Assembly (NCBI GenBank): GCA_900343135.1
Contig: OPYK01000004.1
Location: 62,001 to 126,000 of the forward strand
Direction: 5' to 3'
DNA: 64,000 bases
Source: Atopobium massiliense
GTDB lineage: Bacteria; Actinomycetota; Coriobacteriia; Coriobacteriales; Atopobiaceae
The notes below the pieces were generated by a model. The model ran no database searches. It was given only the letters and a program-made list of their open reading frames with translations, and was not told where the DNA came from. A program made the translations under genes and the position numbers. Shown here in pieces: positions 17,858-24,983 of the stretch (position 1 is the first letter of the stretch; each line of letters begins with the position of its first letter).

Positions 17858-18646
17858 CTACTCCTTGCTGCTATGTACATTCGGCGATGCATCGTAATGC
17901 GTCATAGACACGGTAATTTCTGATGTTTCCTGCACGCTTTTTGGCTGCGATGGCACATCAGGCGTATCGGCTCCTCCGTGGGGCATAGCAGACGCTGCCT
18001 TACTCTCTTCATATTGAACGTTAGAGCGATCTTCAGCCGTATGCACAGCCGCGCTGTCTAGGGCAAAAGATGCGTCATATTCACTATCGTAGGTGTCATC
18101 TAAATACTCATCTTGCATATCATCTGCCGTGTTATACGCCTGCGCGCGAGAAAACTCAAGCTTAATGCCATCTACATGTTCACCAACAATTGCCTGCAAG
18201 CTTTGGGCGAGTGCATCATGAAGCTGCTTTGCTGCTTGAATTAAATCGCAGGAAACACGCGGTTGAACCCGTGCGCTTACACGAACATGACCATACTTTC
18301 CCGATTTTACAAGCATGTTTGTTACCACAAACAGGCCATCTTCTTCGATAGTATGTTTTGCCTGAGATGCAATTGCCGCGCGAGAAACACTTACTTGACT
18401 TGATTTATCCTTATGAATAATTACAACTTTGCGATTGCGAACAAAAAGCGCGCGTACCAGCATAAGAAAGCAACCAAAGGCAAGAATACAACCTGCGACT
18501 ACCATCGATATACGCATTTCGCGTGACGTTAATGCATAACTAATGTACGGCTGCGTTGCGGTGCAGCATGCCAGTGCAAGGACGCCAAAAAAGTACATCC
18601 CAACAAGGCCATACACCAAAAAACATATGCGCTTAAAGAGCCCCAT
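17858..18646 (-). CDS. amaP: Alkaline shock response membrane anchor protein AmaP
   Basis: 262 residues with two N-terminal membrane helices (about 8-32 and 45-68), then a conserved soluble domain (VVTNMLVKSGKYGHVRVSARVQP) and an acidic, disordered C-terminal third. This is the AmaP arrangement, in which two helices anchor Asp23-family proteins to the membrane. The start ATG at 18646 has GAAGGGA six bases upstream. It is the first gene of amaP-DUF2273-asp23, and the murT-gatD-acyltransferase genes follow in the same direction after a 51-base gap. The whole 5.6 kb may therefore be one envelope-related unit. Sequence identity to named AmaP proteins is probably low; the call rests on topology, the conserved core and synteny. 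Confidence 0.85.
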   Translation of the reverse strand: MGLFKRICFLVYGLVGMYFFGVLALACCTATQPYISYALTSREMRISMVVAGCILAFGCFLMLVRALFVRNRKVVIIHKDKSSQVSVSRAAIASQAKHTIEEDGLFVVTNMLVKSGKYGHVRVSARVQPRVSCDLIQAAKQLHDALAQSLQAIVGEHVDGIKLEFSRAQAYNTADDMQDEYLDDTYDSEYDASFALDSAAVHTAEDRSNVQYEESKAASAMPHGGADTPDVPSQPKSVQETSEITVSMTHYDASPNVHSSKE

Positions 18647-18925
18647 AGGTGTTCCCTTCGATAAACAAATGATTGGTTTCTATAATACTAGCAAAAGCGG
18701 ACAAATAATTGTGCTACAGGAGCGTCAAGCTAAAAACATGACGCAATAAGCCTTCGCTAACACTCTGCATAATGCCTGGTAAATGCTACAATAGTTGTAA
18801 TCCTATTCATTGGGCAAAAAGTGTAACACGATAGAAACGAAATTTTCATGTTGCTTATAGAACAACGTGGTAGGATAAACAACCATGTTCGATAGATATT
18901 CGTTCTAATGTATAAAGGAGTGCCT

Positions 18926-19927
18926 ATGAGAAGTAACTCACATGCTGAGCAATTTAATCTCAAAGAGACGCAAATTGCTATCAAATGTCTAAAAGACTAT
19001 TTTGAACGTGAACTTTCTTCAACGCTCAATTTGCTACGTGTAACTGCACCGCTGTTTGTGCAACCACAAACCGGTTTGAACGATAATCTTTCGGGTACAG
19101 AAAAAGCTGTTGATTTTTACATTACTAAACCGCAGCTACACTGTGAAATCGTACATTCTCTTGCCAAATGGAAACGTATGGCACTGTACCGCTACGGTTT
19201 TATGCCCTATGAAGGTTTGTACACCGATATGAATGCTATACGTGCAGATGAAGACCTCGATGCGCTGCATTCTGCATACGTTGACCAGTGGGACTGGGAA
19301 AAAATTATTTTGCGCGAAGATCGCACGAATCTTTTTCTTCAAACCATTGTACGCGAAATATACCAGGTATTGCTGCGTACAGAAAGCTATATCAACGGCG
19401 TATATCCCTTAATTTTGAACAAGAAATTACCCGACACTATTACGTTTTTGAACTCCCAGGATATGGAAACTGAACTTCCTTCTGCAACGCCGAAGGAACG
19501 CGAGGATTTCTTTGCCAAAAAGTATGGTGCAATTTTTGTTCAAGGCATTGGTTGGCCGCTTGAGCACAGCAATAAACCTCACGACGATCGCAGCCCCGAC
19601 TACGACGACTGGAAACTCAATGGCGACATCATTGTATGGAACCCCGTGTTGAATTCTTCTTTTGAAATTTCGAGCATGGGTATTCGTGTTGATGCAAAAT
19701 CAATGAAAAAGCAGCTTGAATTTGCACACGCTACCGACCGCTTAGAGCTTGATTTCCATAAAGCTATTATGGAAGAAAAATTGCCACTTACCATTGGTGG
19801 CGGTATTGGTCAATCACGTTTGTGCCAATTTTTCCTGGAGAAACGTCATATCGGAGAAGTTCAATGCAGCGTTTGGGACAACGCTACACTTGAACACGCT
19901 AAGGCAGATAATGCATGCATTTTGTAA
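18926..19927 (+). CDS. asnA: Aspartate-ammonia ligase (asparagine synthetase A)
   Basis: A class II aaRS-like enzyme of 333 residues that makes Asn from Asp, ammonia and ATP. Characteristic stretches are LLRVTAPLFVQPQTGLNDNLSGTEKAV (N-terminal), KWKRMALYRYGF, GLYTDMNAIRADE and the C-terminal LPLTIGGGIGQSRLCQFFLE, the class II motif 3 region. The ATG at 18926 follows AAAGGAGTGCCT. The 279 bases upstream, shared with the divergent amaP, contain TACAAT at about 18787 but no clear matching -35 box and no T-box. Base composition is slightly more AT-rich than the neighbours. A strong hairpin terminator follows. Confidence 0.96.
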   Translation: MRSNSHAEQFNLKETQIAIKCLKDYFERELSSTLNLLRVTAPLFVQPQTGLNDNLSGTEKAVDFYITKPQLHCEIVHSLAKWKRMALYRYGFMPYEGLYTDMNAIRADEDLDALHSAYVDQWDWEKIILREDRTNLFLQTIVREIYQVLLRTESYINGVYPLILNKKLPDTITFLNSQDMETELPSATPKEREDFFAKKYGAIFVQGIGWPLEHSNKPHDDRSPDYDDWKLNGDIIVWNPVLNSSFEISSMGIRVDAKSMKKQLEFAHATDRLELDFHKAIMEEKLPLTIGGGIGQSRLCQFFLEKRHIGEVQCSVWDNATLEHAKADNACIL

Positions 19928-19997
19928 TTGCAACGTTACCACAGCTAAGCAATCCGTTTGACATAATGTGTGCATAACCCATACGTACACAGTAGCA

Positions 19998-20046
19998 CGC
20001 ATATGCGCGAAAAGGGCACATGCTCTTCTCGCGCATATGCGATTTT
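19998..20046 (+). terminator. Rho-independent terminator after asnA
   Basis: CGCATATGCGCGA (19998-20010) pairs perfectly over 13 bp with TCGCGCATATGCG (20029-20041) and is followed by ATTTTTG. It lies 70 bases downstream of the asnA stop and in front of the minus-strand initiator tRNA. Confidence 0.85.
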
Positions 20047-20118
20047 TGTAAGTTTTCCACAATGCCGCGCAGGTTGCAGGACACGGAAAAGAATGTATGT
20101 AAAAGGGAAAATAAAAAA

Positions 20119-20195
20119 TGGTCGCGGGGGCCGGATTTGAACCAACGACCTCCGGGTTATGAGCCCGGCGAGCTACCAGACTGCTCCACCCCGCA
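20119..20195 (-). tRNA. Initiator tRNA-Met (anticodon CAU)
   Basis: A 77-base gene with encoded CCA (20119-20121 on the minus strand). The anticodon arm is CCGGGCTCATAACCCGG, with the three consecutive G-C pairs (GGG/CCC) diagnostic of the initiator. The T-arm carries GGTTCAAATCC. The acceptor is TGCGGGG opposite CCCCGCG plus discriminator A, so the first pair is U1-G72. Initiator tRNAs normally have an unpaired or weak 1:72 position (C-A in E. coli); a U-G wobble is an unusual but still weak pair. Confidence 0.96.
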
Positions 20196-20524
20196 CCGTA
20201 ATAAACGAGCTATCGCTCAAATGCAAAAAGTAATTTTACGCGCCCGCACACACAGGCGCAAGCCTCGATTACATATAAACAAAAATTGAGACTAAACAAC
20301 ACAAGCCCTCCATGAATCTGGCTTGAACGAGCAACGAATGGTTACATTTTGTAAACATTGGGAGATATGAACCCTGCGCGCGTGTAGAACCTTTTATACT
20401 TACACAATCGAAACGTGCATCAAAAGCACGGATGCACGCTCGATACGTAAGCTGCAAAGACAGCACACACGCGACATACGCGCGCGTGTACACCACGTGT
20501 TTTAAGCAATAGAAAGTGAATGTT
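20196..20524. other. Intergenic region upstream of the PuuD-like gene, with two inverted repeats
   Basis: No gene is seen in these 329 bases. Two symmetrical elements stand out: TTACA-TTT-TGTAA at 20342-20354, an operator-like palindrome, and a hairpin CGTGCATC/GATGCACG (20414-20421/20431-20438) enclosed by ATCG/CGAT. Either could regulate the downstream amidotransferase gene. No riboswitch class was recognised. Confidence 0.4.
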
Positions 20525-21313
20525 ATGACACAACCAGCTACCCATACCGCGGCATTACATAAACGTAATAACGACGAAGTTCAAGAAGGAGCGGCTTCAC
20601 GTCCGCTTATTGGTATCTGCACTCGCACGCTTCAAGGCACCGACGAATGTGCATGCGTACAAACGTATATCAATGCAGTTATTGCATGCAATGCTACACC
20701 ACTGTTGTTGCCTGGCACCACCAACACGCAGGTTATTCAATCGTACGTTCAAGCTGTTGACGGCATTATCATACCTGGTGGTGGCGATGTAAATCCTGCG
20801 TTCTACAATGAGCCCCACGAAGATGTGACGCAAATTCCGGATATTGAACTTGACAAATTTGAACTTGAACTTATCCGTGAGATAATACGCTGCGATAAGC
20901 CCCTTTTTGGTATTTGTCGCGGCTATCAAATTATTAACGTTGCATTAGGCGGAACCTTATACCAAGATATACAAACACAGCTGCCCCATGCGCATAACCA
21001 CAGCATGGAGCCACCATATAACGGCGTTGCACACCCGGTGCGCGTACTTAACCATACACCGCTCTTTTCCACATTAGAGCGTTACCTCGACAATGAGGCA
21101 TGCATTGGCGTAAATAGCCGCCATCACCAAGCATCAAAAGCGCTTGGAGAAGGTCTTATGCCAATGGCATACTCAGATGACGGCATTTGCGAAGCGTTTT
21201 ACCTACCTTCAGCACGCTTTGTTCAAGCTGTTCAATGGCATCCTGAACTCATGTTCTCAACGCATGACGCACAAGCTGAACTTATTCAATCATTTGTTGA
21301 TGCATGCAACTAA
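20525..21313 (+). CDS. Class I glutamine amidotransferase-like hydrolase (gamma-glutamyl-GABA hydrolase / PuuD family)
   Basis: A 262-residue peptidase C26 protein. PLIGIC near residue 25 starts the domain, with GGGDVNPAFYNE, the nucleophile Cys in FGICRGYQIINVALGG and the catalytic His in VQWHPE following. Family members hydrolyse gamma-glutamyl amides, for example gamma-Glu-GABA in putrescine breakdown. No other putrescine gene is in the window, so the substrate is uncertain. The ATG at 20525 is preferred over a GTG three codons upstream (20516), because AGAAAG lies nine bases before it. The coding sequence contains the TTGAAC hexamer three times within 40 bases (encoding IELDKFELEL). Confidence 0.85.
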   Translation: MTQPATHTAALHKRNNDEVQEGAASRPLIGICTRTLQGTDECACVQTYINAVIACNATPLLLPGTTNTQVIQSYVQAVDGIIIPGGGDVNPAFYNEPHEDVTQIPDIELDKFELELIREIIRCDKPLFGICRGYQIINVALGGTLYQDIQTQLPHAHNHSMEPPYNGVAHPVRVLNHTPLFSTLERYLDNEACIGVNSRHHQASKALGEGLMPMAYSDDGICEAFYLPSARFVQAVQWHPELMFSTHDAQAELIQSFVDACN

Positions 21314-21333
21314 GCTACATGCGGAGCACTCGA

Positions 21334-21371
21334 CCTACTGTGCGCACAGGTAAATCTGCACGCACAGTAGG
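21334..21371. terminator. Bidirectional hairpin between convergent genes
   Basis: CCTACTGTGCG (21334-21344) pairs perfectly with CGCACAGTAGG (21361-21371), with further pairing possible in the loop (CAG/CTG). It sits between the ends of the PuuD-like gene (plus) and the HTH-aminotransferase gene (minus). A short AAAACG follows on the plus strand; there is no classical U-tract. Confidence 0.6.
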
Positions 21372-21394
21372 CAAAACGTTCACCGACGTGTGCG

Positions 21395-23092
21395 TTACTG
21401 GTGATAATACGATAAAAATGTTGTGAGCTTATCCATTGCTGTTTGGAGCGTTTGCAAACGCGGCAGATACACAATGCGGAAGTAGCCCGGTGTTTGCCAG
21501 TTAAAGCCCTTACCATGCACAATAAGCACCTTTTGTTGACGCAGCAAGTCGAGGGCGAATTTTTCGTCGTCACTAATATTGAACCGTGCAGGATCGAGTT
21601 TGACAAACATATAAAATGCCGCATGCGGCTTTACCACCGATACGCCTTCTATCTGCTGCAGAGCGTTATAGCAAAATTCGCGCTGTTCAAAAACACGTCC
21701 TTTCGGCACCAAATATTTCTCAACACTTTGATAGCCGCCCAGCGCTGTTTGCACAATTGATTGTGCTGGCACATTGGAGCATAAGCGCATGTTGGAGAGC
21801 ATATTAATGCCCATCATGTAATCTTGCGCACGGCTTTTATCACCCGATAAACTCATCCAACCAATACGAAAACCAGCAATCATATGCGACTTTGAAAGGC
21901 CGCTAAACGTTACGCAAAACACATCGGGAGCAAGCGACGCAATGGACGTATGCGTTTTGCCGTCCATCACTAAACGATCGTAAATTTCGTCCGAAAAGAT
22001 AATTAAATTGAACTCACGCGCAATTTGAACAATTTGTTCAAGTAACTCTTTGCTGTACACCGCACCTGTTGGATTGTTTGGGTTGATGATAACAATTGCT
22101 TTGGTACGAGGGGTAATCTTTGAGCGGATATCGGCAATATCAGGGAACCAATCTTGCTGTTCATCGCACAGATAGTGCACCGCAGTGCCACCTGCAAGCG
22201 TTGCACACGCCGTCCATAATGGGTAATCGGGGCTCGGGATAAGTATTTCATCTCCCGCATCAAGAAGTGCTTGCATACATAAATTAATAAGTTCAGATAC
22301 GCCATTACCCGTGTAAATATCTTCCATTTGAACATTTGGAATACCCCGGAGCTGGTCGTACTGCATGATTGCTTTGCGTGCAGCAAAAAGACCCCTGCTA
22401 TCTGAATAGCCTTCACATTCTTTGAGCTGCTGTTGCATATCAAAGATAACCTCGTCAGGAGCACGAAAACCAAAAGGAGCGGGGTTACCAATGTTCAATT
22501 TGTACACGTGATTTCCCTGCGCTTCCATGCGATAGGCTTCATCAACAACAGGACCGCGCACATCGTACAAAACATCGTTGAGCTTCGTTGATTTAGTAAA
22601 CACACGAGAAGCACGCGCAAAAGATGGTGCTTGAGGAGTGCCGTCTGTCACATTACTGCTCGTTTCACAAGACGTGTCCGCAGGCTCAGATCCACCAGAA
22701 GACTGCTGCGATACATGACTGAAAGCGTCATCCGTAATACCATCATCCTTAGCTGCGTCTTGTACTGCAGATACTGTTCCTTCATAAGAACCGTCCACAT
22801 GATTGGGCATACTCACAGCTGTCATATCCGCTTCATGGGAGGCAGGTTTATCATGCTGCACAGATGCGTGCATATCACACAACGTATCTGTGTCACTACC
22901 AGATAACCCCAGCATATCGCACAGCACGTCATACGTTTCACGCCGCGGCTGACTTTTCCCATTCATATACTGACTTAGTTTGCTTTTTCCCAGCTTAATA
23001 CCACGTTCTGCAGCCATATCTATAACGTCAACTTGTCGATAATTCATGCGACGCATAGCATCCCTAAGCTGTTTGGCAAATGTTTGTTTCAT
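21395..23092 (-). CDS. XRE-type HTH domain fused to AlaA-like alanine transaminase
   Basis: A 565-residue fusion. Residues 1-65 form a Cro/C1-type helix-turn-helix (KQLRDAMRRMNYRQVDVI ... KLSQYMNGKSQPRRETYDVL). Residues 66-160 are a Ser/Asp/Thr-rich linker. From about residue 164 the sequence follows E. coli AlaA closely: KLNDVLYDVRGPVVDEA, LNIGNPAPFGF, INPNNPTGAVYSKE, FSDEIYDRLV, and the PLP lysine Lys401 in FSGLSKSHMIAGFR. AlaA makes alanine from pyruvate and glutamate. The fold-type I aminotransferase part resembles that of MocR regulators, but the HTH here is of the lambda-repressor type rather than GntR. The protein may be enzyme, regulator or both. The ATG at 23092 has GAGG five bases upstream. 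Confidence 0.9.
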   Translation of the reverse strand: MKQTFAKQLRDAMRRMNYRQVDVIDMAAERGIKLGKSKLSQYMNGKSQPRRETYDVLCDMLGLSGSDTDTLCDMHASVQHDKPASHEADMTAVSMPNHVDGSYEGTVSAVQDAAKDDGITDDAFSHVSQQSSGGSEPADTSCETSSNVTDGTPQAPSFARASRVFTKSTKLNDVLYDVRGPVVDEAYRMEAQGNHVYKLNIGNPAPFGFRAPDEVIFDMQQQLKECEGYSDSRGLFAARKAIMQYDQLRGIPNVQMEDIYTGNGVSELINLCMQALLDAGDEILIPSPDYPLWTACATLAGGTAVHYLCDEQQDWFPDIADIRSKITPRTKAIVIINPNNPTGAVYSKELLEQIVQIAREFNLIIFSDEIYDRLVMDGKTHTSIASLAPDVFCVTFSGLSKSHMIAGFRIGWMSLSGDKSRAQDYMMGINMLSNMRLCSNVPAQSIVQTALGGYQSVEKYLVPKGRVFEQREFCYNALQQIEGVSVVKPHAAFYMFVKLDPARFNISDDEKFALDLLRQQKVLIVHGKGFNWQTPGYFRIVYLPRLQTLQTAMDKLTTFLSYYHQ

Positions 23093-23525
23093 AGCGCCTC
23101 ATTTCTGTTGGTTACCCAACATCGCTACCAATACTGCATAAGGTTCAATTTCCCTCAAGTTCAATTTTTCGTTGAGTTCAATTTTGTGGTAAGTTCATTT
23201 TACGCCAAGTTCAATTAAAAGTTCAAAATAACAACGAACCCAAGGTTCATCCAGCCTTGGGTTCAGTATAGAGAGTTCAATTTTGAATATCACGCACGCC
23301 ATACAAACAATAAAAATAATCGCAAAAAACACACGTTTACCTGCTTGTTTTGCACATCGAACCTGTGCTAGTTTGATGCAAGTTTACTGCACGCGTGGCA
23401 CGCTAAACGATGTTAAAAGTTCAACTTTTTTTGCAGATTATGTGTAAAAGATGTTCATAAAGTTCAATTTCCGTGCAGATTTTATGCATGCTGCACGTTT
23501 GCTGCAAGAAAAGTTCAATGTAACC
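23093..23525. other. 433-base intergenic region with nine same-direction GTTCAA copies and a hairpin
   Basis: No gene is seen. Nine GTTCAA hexamers (nine on the plus strand, none reversed) occur between about 23142 and 23519, many as AAGTTCAA. By chance about 0.1 per orientation would be expected. A perfect hairpin GAACCCAAGG/CCTTGGGTTC (23236-23245/23255-23264) probably ends the flavodiiron transcript coming from 23526. The rest is AT-rich, with no recognisable RNA. Confidence 0.75.
23236..23264 (-). terminator. Hairpin downstream of the flavodiiron gene
   Basis: A perfect 10-bp stem GAACCCAAGG/CCTTGGGTTC with a nine-base loop. On the minus strand it is followed by GTTGTTATTTTG, a T-rich tract. 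It lies 260 bases after the fprA stop. Confidence 0.6.
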
Positions 23526-24803
23526 TTAATGAAGCTTGCACGACACATCATCGCAAGGATCGTTGTGCACCGTATGGGGATCTGGCTCAAAGAACGGATT
23601 ATCACGCACCGCTTGTGCTAACGCGTGGGCAAGTGTATCAAGCTGCTGAGCCGTCTCCTCTTTTACACCCGAATTAATGGTGATTTCCGGTTCAAGGTAG
23701 GTAATGTCCTTAAGCCCATCAAGCTCCTTTTTCATGAGCGAATTTGCAAGCGGACCCCAGGTACCGTTCTCGATAAGACCAACCCAACGGTTACGCAAAT
23801 TGTGACTGTGAATGTCATGTAGTAAGAACTGCATACGGTCAAATATGCCCATATTATAGGTAGCAGCCGCAAACACCCAGGTAGAATATTCAAATGCGCG
23901 CGACAGCATTTCTGACAGGCTTGTTTTCGACACATCAAACACACGAACATTGCGCACGCCAAGCTCTGCCAATTTAACGGATAGAATGTCGGCAGCATTT
24001 TCGGTGCCACTATACACCGAACCATAAAAAATAGCGACCGAGTTAATTTCGGGAGTATACGTTGCCCATTTCTTATAGCGATCCAAAATGAGGTGGAAAT
24101 CTTTTCGCCAAATTACCCCATGAAGCGGACATATGTAGTTAATCTCGAGCTTTCCTGCCTTCTTTAACAGCGCATTTGTTTGCGGACCATACTTGCCCAC
24201 AATATTGGTGTAGTAGCGACGGGTTTCATCTGGCCAATCGCGCTCCCATTCAACTTCATCAGCAAAAATACCACCCGAAAGTGCACCGTAGGCTCCAAAG
24301 GCATCGGCAGCAAACAAAATCTTAGACGTGGTTTCGTAGCTCACCATTACTTCCGGCCAGTGAACCATCGGCGCCATAATAAACTGCAGCGTATGTGCAC
24401 CTAAGCACAGGGTGTCGCCCTCTTTTACAACAATTTTCCTGCTATCAACATCAAAATCGTAAAACTGCTCCATCATGCGAAACGCCTTTGCTGTGGCAAC
24501 AATTTTCATAGCAGGATATTTTTCAACGAGCGCAGGAATTGCCGCACAGTGATCAGGTTCCATATGATCGACCACCATATAATCGAGCGGACGCCCCGCA
24601 AGCACGTGTGCCAAATTTTCGTGGAATTGTTGTTCAACTGCAGCGTCAATACCGTCCATTAAACAGGTTTTTTCATCAACAATAACGTAATTGTTATATG
24701 ACATACCTGCTGGCACCTCATAGGTGTTTTCAAAAAGTGCAAGTCGCCTATCCTGCGCACCTGTCCACCAAACACCATCAAGCACCTTACGTACGTTATA
24801 CAT
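23526..24803 (-). CDS. Flavodiiron protein (FprA-type oxygen/NO reductase)
   Basis: 425 residues in the two-domain form. The metallo-beta-lactamase-like diiron domain carries HMEPDH (His80, Glu82, Asp84, His85), then MVHWPEVM, ADAFGAYG and CPLHGVIWR as further ligand regions. A flavodoxin-like FMN domain starts at about residue 258 (VAIFYGSVYSGTENAAD). These enzymes reduce O2 to water or NO to N2O in the cytoplasm of anaerobes. There is no C-terminal rubredoxin or flavin reductase extension, so an external electron donor is needed. The last 25 residues are His/Asp/Cys-rich. The ATG at 24803 has GGGGGAG four bases upstream. Confidence 0.94.
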   Translation of the reverse strand: MYNVRKVLDGVWWTGAQDRRLALFENTYEVPAGMSYNNYVIVDEKTCLMDGIDAAVEQQFHENLAHVLAGRPLDYMVVDHMEPDHCAAIPALVEKYPAMKIVATAKAFRMMEQFYDFDVDSRKIVVKEGDTLCLGAHTLQFIMAPMVHWPEVMVSYETTSKILFAADAFGAYGALSGGIFADEVEWERDWPDETRRYYTNIVGKYGPQTNALLKKAGKLEINYICPLHGVIWRKDFHLILDRYKKWATYTPEINSVAIFYGSVYSGTENAADILSVKLAELGVRNVRVFDVSKTSLSEMLSRAFEYSTWVFAAATYNMGIFDRMQFLLHDIHSHNLRNRWVGLIENGTWGPLANSLMKKELDGLKDITYLEPEITINSGVKEETAQQLDTLAHALAQAVRDNPFFEPDPHTVHNDPCDDVSCKLH

Positions 24804-24894
24804 ACGCTCCCCCTTCTCTTTACCCGTTGTGAACCTGCGTTACGCCCGAAGCTCTCTGCACTATATCGGGTTATGCATATTTCACCTAATCAAC

Positions 24895-24963
24895 TATAAT
24901 ACTCCTAGGTACAACAACACATGGTGTGTATACCCAAACACTGCGCCATTTAACAGGAGTATT
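24895..24963 (+). promoter_or_regulatory. Candidate promoter and long-range inverted repeat upstream of the EEP-fold gene
   Basis: TATAAT at 24895-24900 is a consensus -10 box, with only a weak -35 (TTATGC). It overlaps the first half of a 9-bp inverted repeat AATACTCCT (24898-24906) / AGGAGTATT (24955-24963). The second half lies 20 bases before the ATG. The pair could be two operator half-sites or a leader hairpin. Confidence 0.4.
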
Positions 24964-24983
24964 GGCAAGTACGAGGAGCCGAT

